This document shows positions 50,121-60,071 of a stretch of DNA of 64,000 nucleotides, piece by piece. The notes beneath the pieces were generated by a model. It saw only the letters and a program-made list of their open reading frames with translations. It was not told the origin of the DNA and ran no database searches. Numbering within the stretch: the stretch's first letter is position 1; the number at the start of each line of letters is the position of its first letter. Both the position numbers and the translations under genes were made by a program. Location of the stretch: assembly GCA_003990955.1 (NCBI GenBank), contig BIFV01000031.1, positions 1-64,000 of the forward strand. The letters run 5' to 3'. The DNA is from Sporomusaceae bacterium FL31. GTDB lineage: Bacteria > Bacillota > Negativicutes > DSM-1736 > Dendrosporobacteraceae.

Positions 50121-50717
50121 GTGAAGATCCTCTGCTGCATATTGAGTTTGTTAGTACTGTCTAGTAGTTCAGCCTATGCAATTGCTCCTATCAGCGCTGA
50201 AACAATTCGGCAAGCACAAGAATACGGTGTTCAGCATGCTCAGGAAACGTTACCTGATTTTTTGCAACCCTGGATTTCTTATGAAGAAAAAGCAGCTCAA
50301 TTAAATGAAACTACAGAACGTGCCTATTTATATACAACTTATTTACTTTTGGCAACTGATGCTCGTGAGAAAAAGAGCAATGGAAAACTGGTTCTGAATG
50401 CTGACAGTGAAAGAATCATTACTGACTATAGTGGAATGTTGAGTTTTAGTGTAACTTTATTTTCAAAAGAACCAACTTTTATTCATAATACAATTGCAGT
50501 CATTAAACAAGGTAAAAAAATTGTAAAAGCTTATCAGACGACAATACCGAGTGAAGCCGAACCGTGTACCTGGTTAGCTGGGCGCTTATTTAAAGCTCAA
50601 AGCTACTTCTATTTTTCGGACAATGATATTGATGTATCCATGCCTGCTACTTTAGTAGTGACAACAAATGATAAATTGGATCATAAATTCTATTTCGATC
50701 TGGCAAAAATAAGATAA
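50121..50717 (+). CDS. Secreted protein of unknown function
   Basis: Not recognised. It is 198 aa with a clear Sec signal peptide (MKILCCILSLLVLSSSSAYA) and likely cut after AYA. The mature part has no motif I know. GTG 50121 is 6 bp after AGGAGGT (50108-50114). It stands alone, with terminators before it and 187 gene-free bp after. Confidence 0.8.
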   Translation: MKILCCILSLLVLSSSSAYAIAPISAETIRQAQEYGVQHAQETLPDFLQPWISYEEKAAQLNETTERAYLYTTYLLLATDAREKKSNGKLVLNADSERIITDYSGMLSFSVTLFSKEPTFIHNTIAVIKQGKKIVKAYQTTIPSEAEPCTWLAGRLFKAQSYFYFSDNDIDVSMPATLVVTTNDKLDHKFYFDLAKIR

Positions 50718-50904
50718 AGCGAAAAGTTCGCTGTTTTCCCTGTAGCTTAAGCTTGTTAAATCGTGGTATCTAGGGATTTGTCTTGGTAACTCTTTCAAAG
50801 TAAGCAAAAGGAATTTATTGATAAAAGGAGAAGTATAAAAAAATATGACTAATTATAAATTTAACAGTTAATAATAACATACGCAAAGGAAGGGGCTTTT
50901 CCTA

Positions 50905-51789
50905 GTGCTAAAGAGCATGACTGGCTTTGGGCGCGGTGAGTTTTTAGATAGCGACCATCGTATTATTGTAGAAATTAAAGCAGTAAATCATCGTTATAAC
51001 GACATTGTTATCCGTATGCCAAAGAATTTGGGGTCACTGGAAGATAAAATTAGACGTCGCGTAGCAAATACTTTATTGCGTGGACGCATTGATATTTTTA
51101 TCACTTTAGATGAATATAGTCAAAAGAAACGAACAATTAGGGTTGACAAAGAATTAGCAATAGCTTACCATGGTGCTTTGAGAGATTTGGCGAAGCTGTT
51201 TTCGGCTTCTTTAAATGATAATATTCATCAGCTTGCTAAATATCCTGATGTAATACGAGTAGAAGAGGCTTTTGAAGATGTGAGCGAATTATGGCCTAAA
51301 CTAGCAAATGCTATTGAGATTGCAATTGATAATCTTATTAGTATGCGTATTGCTGAAGGGGAAAACATTTTCAAAGATTTGACTGAGCGTATTGATAAGC
51401 TGACACTTTGTATTGATGAGATTGAAGAACGAGCGCCGCGTATCTTAAATGAATATCGTGAGAGATTGCTAGGGCGAATGCGCGATTTACTATCAGCAGT
51501 CAATGTTGAACCTGATGAATCTAGATTACTTCAAGAAACAGCATTATTTGCTGATCGAAGTAACTTTACGGAGGAGCTTGTACGATTGCGTAGTCATTTA
51601 GCTCAATTCCGAACAACATTAATAACCGATGAGGCAGTTGGTCGCAAATTGGACTTTATTGTGCAAGAAATAAATCGGGAAACAAATACTATTGCTTCCA
51701 AAGCTAATGATTTTACTGTAGCCAATATAGTAGTTGAAATTAAAAGTGAAATTGAGAAGGTCAGAGAGCAAATCCAAAACATAGAGTAA
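50905..51789 (+). CDS. yicC: YicC/YloC family endoribonuclease
   Basis: It is 294 aa. The start LKSMTGFGRGE and the ending IQEINREANTI-like stretch (IVQEINRETNTIASKA) with NIVVEIKSEIEKVREQIQN are typical of YicC/YloC, which is linked to RNA decay. GTG 50905, after AAGGAAGGGG. First gene of the yicC-remA-gmk-rpoZ-coaBC run that is common in Firmicutes. Confidence 0.94.
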   Translation: MLKSMTGFGRGEFLDSDHRIIVEIKAVNHRYNDIVIRMPKNLGSLEDKIRRRVANTLLRGRIDIFITLDEYSQKKRTIRVDKELAIAYHGALRDLAKLFSASLNDNIHQLAKYPDVIRVEEAFEDVSELWPKLANAIEIAIDNLISMRIAEGENIFKDLTERIDKLTLCIDEIEERAPRILNEYRERLLGRMRDLLSAVNVEPDESRLLQETALFADRSNFTEELVRLRSHLAQFRTTLITDEAVGRKLDFIVQEINRETNTIASKANDFTVANIVVEIKSEIEKVREQIQNIE

Positions 51790-51853
51790 TATAGAGAATT
51801 TTATTCAAACTAATGATTGACCGGCTACACAAAAAAATAGGAGTGATTTATCT

Positions 51854-52120
51854 ATGGATATTAAGCTTATTAATATTGGTTTTGGCAATATTGTTTCTGC
51901 TAACCGTATTATTTCTATCGTCAGTCCGGAGTCGGCCCCGATTAAACGCATTATACAAGAGGCTCGTGATCGAGGTATGCTGATTGACGCTACCTATGGC
52001 AGACGTACTAGAGCAGTCATTATTGCTGACAGTGATCATGTAATTTTGTCTGCAGTACAGCCTGAGACTGTCGCTCATCGTCTTGCAAGTAAAGAAAGTA
52101 ATGATGATACAACAGAATAA
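51854..52120 (+). CDS. remA: RemA, DUF370 regulatory protein
   Basis: It is 88 aa. In Bacillus RemA is a DNA-binding activator of matrix genes. KLINIGFGNIVSANRIISI and ATYGRRTRAVII match the family. The ATG follows AGGAG. Its place between yicC and gmk is conserved. Confidence 0.94.
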   Translation: MDIKLINIGFGNIVSANRIISIVSPESAPIKRIIQEARDRGMLIDATYGRRTRAVIIADSDHVILSAVQPETVAHRLASKESNDDTTE

Positions 52121-52149
52121 TAGATTAGTTAAATGAAAGGAGCAGAATG

Positions 52150-52770
52150 ATGACGCAGCAGGGAATTCTTATTGTTCTTTCTGGTCCTTCTGGCACTGGT
52201 AAAGGGACAATTTGCCAGGAATTGCTGCGTAACTATCCCAATTTACATTACTCCATATCAGCAACCACCCGTTCTCCGCGCTTTGGTGAGACTAATGGCC
52301 TAAACTATTGGTTTATCTCCAAAGAAGAATTTCAAAGTATGATCAGTGATGACGCATTATTGGAGTGGGCAGAGGTTTACGGAAATTACTATGGAACACC
52401 ATATCATCACGTTAAGGAACTATTAGATAGCGGTAAAGATGTAGTTTTGGAGATTGATACGCAGGGAGCTATGCAAGTAAAAGGAAAATTTCCGCAGGGG
52501 GTTTTTATTTATATAGTTCCACCATCATTAGAAGAATTAGCTGACCGGATACATAAACGTGGAACAGATTCTGTGGAGAGTATTAAAAGGCGCTTAAGTT
52601 GCGCTACTGCAGAAATGAATAAGGTATATAGCTATAACTATGTAGTAGTGAATGACGAAGTGCCGATCGCGGTACGTAAGATTGAAGCCATCATTAGTGC
52701 CGAAAAATGTAGTGTATCGCGCAGTGGTAATTTAATACAGCAAATCTGTAAATCTGATTTGAAAGAATAG
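52150..52770 (+). CDS. gmk: Guanylate kinase
   Basis: Phosphorylates GMP to GDP. P-loop SGPSGTGKGT is at about residue 10-19; SISATTRSPRFGE binds GMP. It is 206 aa. Two ATGs occur in a row (52147, 52150); the second has better spacing to AGGAG (52138-52142). Confidence 0.96.
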   Translation: MTQQGILIVLSGPSGTGKGTICQELLRNYPNLHYSISATTRSPRFGETNGLNYWFISKEEFQSMISDDALLEWAEVYGNYYGTPYHHVKELLDSGKDVVLEIDTQGAMQVKGKFPQGVFIYIVPPSLEELADRIHKRGTDSVESIKRRLSCATAEMNKVYSYNYVVVNDEVPIAVRKIEAIISAEKCSVSRSGNLIQQICKSDLKE

Positions 52771-52781
52771 GGAGGACCTTT

Positions 52782-52988
52782 ATGATACATCCTTCATTGG
52801 ACGCTCTTGTAAACAAAGTTGACAGTAAATATACGCTTGTAGTTCTAGCTGCTAAGCGGGCTCGCGAACTCATGAGCGGTGAGAATTCAACAGTTGATAG
52901 TAAGTCAAATAAGCAAGTGACGGTTGCTCTGGAAGAAGTCGCACAAGGAAAAATTGCTTATGAAAGAACGAAGACCGGAATCAAGTAG
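52782..52988 (+). CDS. rpoZ: RNA polymerase omega subunit
   Basis: It is 68 aa. MIHPSLDALVNKVDSKYTLV and AAKRARELM are typical of omega, which helps assemble RNA polymerase. GGGAGG precedes the ATG. 10 bp before coaBC. Confidence 0.95.
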   Translation: MIHPSLDALVNKVDSKYTLVVLAAKRARELMSGENSTVDSKSNKQVTVALEEVAQGKIAYERTKTGIK

Positions 52989-52998
52989 GGGGCTTGCC

Positions 52999-54186
52999 AT
53001 GTTAAAAGGAAAGAATGTCGTCATGGGCGTGGCGGGTGGAATAGCTGCCTACAAATCTGTAGAAATAGTAAGTCGCTTGCGTAAGTTGGGATGTTCCGTA
53101 CATGTTATAATGACTGCGGCTGCAACTAATTTTGTTACGCCGCTTACTTTCCGTGAGATTAGTGGTAATCCTGTAGTAATCGACATGTGGGAAGAGCCTA
53201 AAAAATGGAATGTTGAGCATATTGCGCTAGCTACAAAAGCTGATCTTTTTTTAATAGTACCTGCGACTGCTAATATAATCGGTAAAGTGGCCAATGGAAT
53301 AGCAGATGATATGTTATCAACCACTGTGATGGCAACAAAAGCCCCGGTAGTATTTGCGCCTGCTATGAACACTAATATGTTTTTAAATCCAATTGTTCAA
53401 AAGAACATAAGTGAATTAATAGGGCTTGGTTACCATTTTATTGAGCCTGATACTGGGATGTTGGCATGTGGTGTTGAAGGGCCTGGGCGATTGCCGGAGC
53501 CGGCAGTTATCGTAGAAAAGGTGCTTAATACTTTGATCTCAAAACAAGATTATGCGGGGAAAAAAATAGTTATAACAGCAGGCGGCACAATTGAGCCGCT
53601 TGACCCTGTTCGCTTTATTGGCAATCGATCCAGTGGGAAAATGGGATATGCATTAGCAAAAAATGCAGCCGCGCGTGGGGCAAAAGTTGTTTTGGTTTCG
53701 GGACCAACCAGTTTGCTATCCCCAGAGGGAGTTGCTGTAATCAGAATAGAAACAGCAGCTGAAATGCGTCAAGCTGTATTGCAGGAGTTTGGCGATGCGG
53801 ACATTGTTATAAAGGCAGCTGCCGTTGCGGATTATCGACCAGAAATGGTGGCAACACATAAAATAAAAAAAGCTGGGGAAACATTAACGATAGTATTAGA
53901 AAAGAATCCGGATATTCTGCTAGAACTTGGCCAACTCAAAAAACCAAATCAGATTCTGGTTGGTTTTGCTGCTGAAACTCAGGATCTCATTGAGAATGCT
54001 TTAGCAAAAATAAAGAAAAAAAACCTGGATATGATTATCGCTAATAATGTAACGCTGCCAGGTGCAGGATTTAATACAGATACTAATATTGTAAAAATTA
54101 TTGATAAAGAGGGTACAGTGGAAGATTTGCCTCAAATGTCAAAAAATGAACTTTCTAGAATTATTTTAGATAAAATTCTTGAATAG
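52999..54186 (+). CDS. coaBC: CoaBC, phosphopantothenoylcysteine synthase/decarboxylase
   Basis: Bifunctional coenzyme A enzyme, 395 aa. CoaC flavoprotein half: VMGVAGGIAAYKS, PAMNTNMF, and catalytic Cys in ACGVEGPGRLPEP. CoaB half from about 185: ITAGGTIEPLDPVRFIGNRS. ATG 52999 follows AGGGGGC; a longer start at 52924 would overlap rpoZ. Confidence 0.95.
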   Translation: MLKGKNVVMGVAGGIAAYKSVEIVSRLRKLGCSVHVIMTAAATNFVTPLTFREISGNPVVIDMWEEPKKWNVEHIALATKADLFLIVPATANIIGKVANGIADDMLSTTVMATKAPVVFAPAMNTNMFLNPIVQKNISELIGLGYHFIEPDTGMLACGVEGPGRLPEPAVIVEKVLNTLISKQDYAGKKIVITAGGTIEPLDPVRFIGNRSSGKMGYALAKNAAARGAKVVLVSGPTSLLSPEGVAVIRIETAAEMRQAVLQEFGDADIVIKAAAVADYRPEMVATHKIKKAGETLTIVLEKNPDILLELGQLKKPNQILVGFAAETQDLIENALAKIKKKNLDMIIANNVTLPGAGFNTDTNIVKIIDKEGTVEDLPQMSKNELSRIILDKILE

Positions 54187-54199
54187 TGGAAAATTAGTA

Positions 54200-54228
54200 T
54201 TGATTTTTTCACGCTTTTAAATTAAAAT
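54200..54228 (+). promoter_or_regulatory. Candidate promoter of the SAM riboswitch-metK unit
   Basis: TTGATT (54200-54205), 17 bp, TAAAAT (54223-54228); start near 54235, about 23 nt before the riboswitch core. Confidence 0.45.
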
Positions 54229-54257
54229 TGCAATTGTGAAAAAATACATATTGTATA

Positions 54258-54395
54258 CTCATCAAGAGTTGGTGGAGGGAATGGCCCAATGAAACCGCGG
54301 CAACCATTGACATTATGTCAAAACGGTGCCAAATCCTGCAGTGACAACTGCAAGATGGGAGGACGACTCACTCTCCCAATTGGGAGTTTTTTTCT
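54258..54395 (+). ncRNA. SAM-I riboswitch (S-box)
   Basis: Conserved parts in order: CTCATCAAGAG, GGTGGAGGGA, TGGCCC, GAAACC, GGCAACC, GGTGCCAAATCC, ending with a terminator (CTCCCAATTGGGAG then T7). It should switch metK off when SAM is abundant. Confidence 0.96.
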
Positions 54396-54423
54396 TGTCA
54401 AAGCATATTAGGAGGTAATAGTT

Positions 54424-55614
54424 ATGGAGAAGAAACGTGTATTGTTTACTTCAGAATCTGTAACCGAAGGTCATCCGGATAAAATTGCTGACCAAATTTC
54501 AGACAGTGTTCTTGATGCAATCCTTGCAAAAGATCCAATGGGACGTGTAGCTTGTGAAACTCTTGTTACTACTGGCTTAGTCCATGTAGTTGGTGAAATT
54601 ACAACAAGCTGCTATGTAGATATTCCAAAGATTGTTAGAGAAGCAATTAGAGAAATCGGTTATACACGGGCGAAATTCGGCTTTGATGCCGATACTTGTG
54701 GTGTTATGACTTCAATCGGTGAACAGTCTGCAGACATTGCTATGGGTGTAGATAAAGCCTTAGAAGCTAAAGAAGGCGAAATGGATGAAATTGAAGCCAT
54801 TGGTGCTGGCGATCAAGGCATGATGTTTGGTTATGCCACTAATGAAACTGAAGAATATATGCCACTTACGATTTCGCTTGCCCATAAATTGGCGCGTCGC
54901 TTGTCAGAAGTCCGCAAAAATGGCGAACTTGCTTATTTACGTCCTGATGGCAAAACACAGGTTACTGTTGAATATGAAGATGGTAAGCCTGTTCGTGTGG
55001 ATACAATTGTTATCTCAACTCAGCATAGCCCTGAGGTTGACTTAGCTACAATTAAAAATGATTTAATTGAAAAGGTTATTAAGCCAATTGTTCCAGTCGA
55101 GCTACTAGATGCAAATACAAAATATTTTATTAATCCAACCGGACGCTTTGTAGTTGGCGGGCCACAAGGTGATGCTGGATTAACTGGCCGGAAAATCATT
55201 GTTGATACTTACGGCGGCATGGCTCGTCATGGTGGCGGAGCATTTTCTGGAAAAGATCCAACAAAAGTTGACCGGTCTGCTGCTTACGCGGCGCGTTATG
55301 TTGCGAAAAATGTTGTAGCAGCTGGTTTGGCTGATAAATGTGAAATTCAGCTTGCTTATGCGATTGGTGTTGCACGGCCGGTGTCAATCATGGTTGAGAC
55401 TTTTGGTACAGCCAAAGTTGATGAAAAGGTTATTGTTAAGCTTATTGAAAAACATTTTGATTTACGTCCAGCTGGTATCATTAAAACTTTGGACTTGCGT
55501 AGACCTATCTATCGACAAACTGCAGCTTACGGGCATTTTGGACGCACTGATATTGAATTGCCTTGGGAGCGTACAGATAAAGCTGAAATTTTAAATAAAG
55601 AAGCAAATATTTGA
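54424..55614 (+). CDS. metK: S-adenosylmethionine synthetase
   Basis: Makes SAM from methionine and ATP. TSESVTEGHPDKIADQ (residues 9-24), GAGDQGMMFGYA and GGGAFSGKDPTKVDRSA are the family signatures. It is 396 aa. The ATG follows AGGAGG. Controlled by the SAM riboswitch upstream. Confidence 0.97.
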   Translation: MEKKRVLFTSESVTEGHPDKIADQISDSVLDAILAKDPMGRVACETLVTTGLVHVVGEITTSCYVDIPKIVREAIREIGYTRAKFGFDADTCGVMTSIGEQSADIAMGVDKALEAKEGEMDEIEAIGAGDQGMMFGYATNETEEYMPLTISLAHKLARRLSEVRKNGELAYLRPDGKTQVTVEYEDGKPVRVDTIVISTQHSPEVDLATIKNDLIEKVIKPIVPVELLDANTKYFINPTGRFVVGGPQGDAGLTGRKIIVDTYGGMARHGGGAFSGKDPTKVDRSAAYAARYVAKNVVAAGLADKCEIQLAYAIGVARPVSIMVETFGTAKVDEKVIVKLIEKHFDLRPAGIIKTLDLRRPIYRQTAAYGHFGRTDIELPWERTDKAEILNKEANI

Positions 55615-55673
55615 TGCAAATGGTCATACTAACTTTGCTGGACTCAATTATTGTTTAGGAGGTTAGTATTGCA

Positions 55674-55889
55674 ATGGCTACAAAAAAAGCAGTATACACT
55701 GTAGGCGGCTTAAAAGGTGAACATTGCCGAGCACGAATTGAGCATACGTTATCACATCTCCCGGGGGTTACAAGTGTTGATGTAAATATTGGCACCAAGC
55801 AGGTCGATGTTGCTTATAACCCAGAACTAATTGCTGGTGGCTATATCGAGGAAACCTTGCAAACTCTTGGCTATTCTATCCAAGGTTAG
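55674..55889 (+). CDS. HMA-domain protein lacking the first metal-binding Cys
   Basis: It is 71 aa, with the ferredoxin-like fold of copper chaperones (CopZ): HLPGVTSVDVNIGTKQVDVAYNP. The GMxCxxC metal site reads GLKGEHC, so the first Cys is Gly15 and only Cys18 is left. It may not bind Cu(I) in the usual way. The ATG at 55674 follows AGGAGG; another gene of the metK transcript or its own unit. Confidence 0.82.
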   Translation: MATKKAVYTVGGLKGEHCRARIEHTLSHLPGVTSVDVNIGTKQVDVAYNPELIAGGYIEETLQTLGYSIQG

Positions 55890-56058
55890 GTGCCATGATG
55901 AAACTCCACTTTGCGCCGTTTGCCAGATGTCGAATTAAACGATTCTTTAAGCGACTGCCTATGGATACAGGTTTTGACTGGGAGATTTTATAGTCAGCTA
56001 TTAAAATGCATTTCAGCAGGTGCTGAAGCATACAATCGCGAATACAGTATTAATCAAA

Positions 56059-56094
56059 GAAGAAAGGGTCTCATTTGAGCCCCTTTCTTCTTAT
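56059..56094 (+). terminator. Intrinsic terminator before priA
   Basis: GAAGAAAGGG and CCCTTTCTTC arms with inner CTCA/TGAG. The 3' side is TTCTTATT. It closes the metK-HMA region. Confidence 0.8.
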
Positions 56095-56147
56095 TCCTCA
56101 TAGTACATTTTTTACAATACCTAAACTTTTTCGTTAGTGGTGATTGG

Positions 56148-58565
56148 ATGCAAAAGATTGCTCAGGTTCATGTTAATATTCCAACAAAATCTATAAATAA
56201 AGCATTTTCGTACTTGATACCACCTAACTTGCAATATTTAGATGTTGGGTGGCGCGTTCTTGTGCCTTTTGGGAATCGAAAGATTGAAGGTTTTATTATT
56301 AAAACTGAGATGAGTAATTCTGAGGGACTGAAATTTCTTATTGAGCCTTTAGATGATCTACCTTGGTTTGATGAAAACATGTTGAAAACGTCAGAATGGA
56401 TTAGTCATTATTATTTATGCAGCCTTGCCGAAGCAATGCGTCTCTTTATTCCTGGGAAAACAGGTCTTAAATCCTATTTAACTTATCAAGTAAATGATGC
56501 TATTGCATTTGATCAAGCAGTTTTAATATTATCATTGAAATCTGATCAATATTTGACTGTATATCAATATTTAGTAACAAATGGACCGGCGACGTTACCG
56601 CAAATCCAAAAAACTTTTCCTGACAATTGCCTGAAAATACTGAATGATTTAATTAGCAAGAAGTTGATCTTTAAAGATTATAAATTGAATAAGCAAATAA
56701 AGCCAAAATACATAACCGTTTTGTCACGAGCTATTGATAAGGATGCCTTTCAGGAGCACCTGAAAGGTAGTATGGGAAAGCCTGCTCAACAAAGGCTCTT
56801 GACTGCTTTACTTGACAAAGAAATTCTTGATAATAATGATTTAAAGCAGCTTAAAGTAAGTTCCGATACGATCAAGCGTTTAGTGACTGCAGGTTTAATA
56901 ACTGTTGGCAAAAAGCGCTTAATGCGTGACAGTTATTCAAATATATCAGGTAACTATGAAAAAATTAGTCTTAATCAAGATCAGGAATTTGTATTAAAAA
57001 AATTATTATCTACTATTCACGGACAGTCATATCAATCCTTTTTACTTCATGGAATTACTGGTAGTGGTAAAACACAAGTATATATTGAAGCTGTTGCCGA
57101 AGTAAGGAAAAAAGGCCGGCAAGCTATCATTCTCGTCCCTGAGATTGCATTAACCAGCCAAATTGTTGCTCGTTTCCGTGCAAGATTTCATGATGATATT
57201 GTAGTGATGCATAGTAAATTATCAATTAATGAGCGTAATGATGCCATCCAACGCTTACGCATTGATCAAGCAGGGATTGTCATTGGTGCACGTTCGGCAA
57301 TATTTGCTCCTTTAGAGAATTTAGGAATTATTATTATTGATGAAGAACACGAGTTTACCTATAAGCAAGAAGAAGCACCGCGTTATCATACCCGTGAAGT
57401 TGCATTTAAACGGGCGCAACTCGCCTCCGCTTTAGTTGTTCTTGGCAGTGCAACGCCTTCAGTAGAAACTTATTATGAGGCTATAGAGCACAAACATACT
57501 TTATTAGAAATGCCTAATCGCGTTGACGGAGCCAGTTTACCCGCAATAGAATTAGTAGATATGCGGGAGGAGTTACGGCGTGGCAGGCGTAATGTGATCT
57601 CGTTGCCTTTGCAAAATTTAATTCATAATACCATTGAACAAGGAGAACAGGTTATCATATTATTGAATCGCCGAGGGTATTCTACTTTTGTAATGTGCCG
57701 CGAGTGTGGTTATGTGATAAGTTGTAACCAATGTGCAGTGTCGATGGTTTATCATAAAGCAGGAAATCTAAGATGTCATTACTGTCAGTCTAGTGTAAGT
57801 CCACCTGATGTTTGCCCATCTTGTTCAAGCCGCTATATTCGCTATTTCGGGACGGGAACGCAGCGCTTGGAAGATGAATTGGTTAAAATTTTTCCTAATG
57901 CAAGAATGATTCGTATGGACCAGGATACTACTGGCGGCAAAATGGCACATGATCGTATTTTGCATTCTTTTGCACAGGGAAATTATGATATTTTACTAGG
58001 CACCCAGATGGTAGCAAAAGGCCATGATATAAAGAATGTCACGGCTGTAGGAATTATTACCGCAGATTCAGTTTTAAATCTTCCTGATTTTAGAGCAGCA
58101 GAGCGAACCTTTTCATTATTGACTCAAGCCGCTGGTCGCGCCGGTCGTGGTGAAGTAAGCGGGAAGGTTGTTATACAGACGTATAATCCGGAGCATTATG
58201 CCATCGAGGATGGCGCTAAACATGACTATAAAGCTTTTTATGATAAAGAGATTGTTTTTCGTAAATCTTTGGACTATCCGCCGTTCAGCAAAATAACAAA
58301 GCTTACAATAACTGCGCCAGGAGAGAGTGAAGTTCGTCATAAAGCTGAAACTATTGCTGCTGATTTAAGAGTTGCATTAGGTGAAGATAGTAAATTTATA
58401 CAAGGCCCTTTTCTTGCTACGATTGCGAAAATCAATAATAGTTTTAGGATGAATATATTGATTAAATCCTTAGATCATTCGAACGTTAATCAACACATAT
58501 TACGGCTTAATCTGCATATGCGTCCAGATATTATTATTGATATCGATCCATTAAATGTAATGTAG
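56148..58565 (+). CDS. priA: PriA, primosomal replication-restart helicase
   Basis: It is 805 aa. The N-terminal 3'-DNA-binding domain (1-105) and winged helix are followed by the helicase: Walker A GITGSGKTQVY, DEEH, and zinc Cys pairs CRECG, CNQC, CHYC, CPSC. Restarts stalled forks. First gene of a priA-def-fmt-DUF116-rsmB-rlmN run. Confidence 0.96.
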   Translation: MQKIAQVHVNIPTKSINKAFSYLIPPNLQYLDVGWRVLVPFGNRKIEGFIIKTEMSNSEGLKFLIEPLDDLPWFDENMLKTSEWISHYYLCSLAEAMRLFIPGKTGLKSYLTYQVNDAIAFDQAVLILSLKSDQYLTVYQYLVTNGPATLPQIQKTFPDNCLKILNDLISKKLIFKDYKLNKQIKPKYITVLSRAIDKDAFQEHLKGSMGKPAQQRLLTALLDKEILDNNDLKQLKVSSDTIKRLVTAGLITVGKKRLMRDSYSNISGNYEKISLNQDQEFVLKKLLSTIHGQSYQSFLLHGITGSGKTQVYIEAVAEVRKKGRQAIILVPEIALTSQIVARFRARFHDDIVVMHSKLSINERNDAIQRLRIDQAGIVIGARSAIFAPLENLGIIIIDEEHEFTYKQEEAPRYHTREVAFKRAQLASALVVLGSATPSVETYYEAIEHKHTLLEMPNRVDGASLPAIELVDMREELRRGRRNVISLPLQNLIHNTIEQGEQVIILLNRRGYSTFVMCRECGYVISCNQCAVSMVYHKAGNLRCHYCQSSVSPPDVCPSCSSRYIRYFGTGTQRLEDELVKIFPNARMIRMDQDTTGGKMAHDRILHSFAQGNYDILLGTQMVAKGHDIKNVTAVGIITADSVLNLPDFRAAERTFSLLTQAAGRAGRGEVSGKVVIQTYNPEHYAIEDGAKHDYKAFYDKEIVFRKSLDYPPFSKITKLTITAPGESEVRHKAETIAADLRVALGEDSKFIQGPFLATIAKINNSFRMNILIKSLDHSNVNQHILRLNLHMRPDIIIDIDPLNVM

Positions 58566-58659
58566 CAGGGTTATACATCTACTCTGCATAGATTTTTTTA
58601 GGGTTATATGGTAGAATTTGTGCAGGATTGTTATAATTCGGGTATATAGGAGGTTTACA

Positions 58660-59115
58660 ATGGCAATCTTAGAAATTAGAAAAGCTGGTGACAAGGTTTT
58701 AAAAGAGCTCTGTGCACCTGTTGGTAAAATTGATCGCAAAATCAGACAGTTACTTGATGATATGGCACAAACCATGTATCATGCCGACGGTGTGGGTTTA
58801 GCTGCACCTCAAATAGGCGTGTCTTTGCGAGTTATCGTTATCGATGCTGGCGATGGGCTAATAGAACTCATCAATCCAGTTCTGATAGAGTCCGAAGGTG
58901 AGGAACAGGGAACTGAGGGATGCCTAAGTGTTCCTGGTATTTATGGAGAAGTAGATCGTTTCAGTAAAGTAATTGTTGAGGGGCTTACTCGTAATGGCAA
59001 GAAAGAACGAATTGTAGGTACAGGCTTGTTGGCGAGAGCATTGCAGCATGAAATGGATCATCTCGATGGTGTGCTATTTATTGATAAGGCTCAAACTTTA
59101 TGTAAGAGGTCATGA
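58660..59115 (+). CDS. def: Peptide deformylase
   Basis: Removes formyl from new proteins. Motifs GVGLAAPQ, EGCLS and HEMDH (metal ligands) are all present. It is 151 aa. ATG 58660 follows ATAGGAGG; an in-frame GTG at 58618 has no site. The stop overlaps the fmt region. Confidence 0.96.
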   Translation: MAILEIRKAGDKVLKELCAPVGKIDRKIRQLLDDMAQTMYHADGVGLAAPQIGVSLRVIVIDAGDGLIELINPVLIESEGEEQGTEGCLSVPGIYGEVDRFSKVIVEGLTRNGKKERIVGTGLLARALQHEMDHLDGVLFIDKAQTLCKRS

Positions 59116-59117
59116 AT

Positions 59118-60059
59118 ATGTCAAATTTGCGCGTAGTTTTTATGGGGACTCCTGAATTTGCTGTTCCATGCTTAGAAATGCTGATTCAAGAGCAATACGA
59201 TATTATCGCGGTTGTAACACAGCCGGATCGTCCCAAAGGTAGAGGGCAGAAACTTGTGGCGTCGCCGGTTAAAGAATTTGCACTAAAACATGGTCTGCAA
59301 GTTTTACAGCCGGAAAAAATTAAGACAATTGAGTTTGAAGATCAGCTTGCGGCACTTAATCCTGATGTCATTATTGTCGTGGCATTTGGACAAATTTTAT
59401 CGAAGCGTATTTTAGATATTCCTGCGCTAGGGTGCATTAACGTCCACGCATCATTATTACCAAAGCTTCGTGGTGCTGCGCCAATTCATTGGTCGATCAT
59501 TGAAGGTGAGACCATTACCGGCGTAACTACTATGTATATGGATGTTGGCCTGGATACTGGTGACATGATTTTAAAGTCCGAAGTACCAATCAGTGACAAT
59601 GCGATAACCGGTGAAATTCATGATCAATTAAAGCTGGTTGGCGCGAGTGTACTTAAAGAAACTTTGATGTTGATTGTTCAGCAAGCAGCTCCGCGTATTC
59701 CACAGAATCATCAGGATGCAACTTATGCTCCTCTTTTAACTAAAATGATAGAAAAGATTAATTGGGAGCGATCGGCTGTTGAAATTCATAACTTAATCCG
59801 TGGCCTTAATCCGTGGCCTGGAGCTTACTGTTGTTACCAAAATAGGGTTCTCAAAATATGGCGTTCAAGAATACATGATGCCGATATGGCTACTACGAGG
59901 CCAGGACGGGTAGTCAAAGTTACAGCTGAGGGAATTTTAGTTGAAACTGGGTTAGGTGTCATTGAAATTCTTGAAGTTCAACCTGAGAGCAAGCGTCGAA
60001 TGTTAGCCAAAGAATGTGCGTGCGGTTATTGTATCAATACAGGTGAGATTTTTGGGTAA
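59118..60059 (+). CDS. fmt: Methionyl-tRNA formyltransferase
   Basis: Formylates Met-tRNAi using 10-formyl-THF. RVVFMGTPEFAVPCL opens the protein; the catalytic core has NVHASLLPKLRGAAPI. It is 313 aa from ATG 59118, 8 bp after AGAGG. The ATG at 59112, overlapping the def stop, is an alternative. Confidence 0.95.
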   Translation: MSNLRVVFMGTPEFAVPCLEMLIQEQYDIIAVVTQPDRPKGRGQKLVASPVKEFALKHGLQVLQPEKIKTIEFEDQLAALNPDVIIVVAFGQILSKRILDIPALGCINVHASLLPKLRGAAPIHWSIIEGETITGVTTMYMDVGLDTGDMILKSEVPISDNAITGEIHDQLKLVGASVLKETLMLIVQQAAPRIPQNHQDATYAPLLTKMIEKINWERSAVEIHNLIRGLNPWPGAYCCYQNRVLKIWRSRIHDADMATTRPGRVVKVTAEGILVETGLGVIEILEVQPESKRRMLAKECACGYCINTGEIFG

Positions 60060-60071
60060 GAAGGTGAAGAA

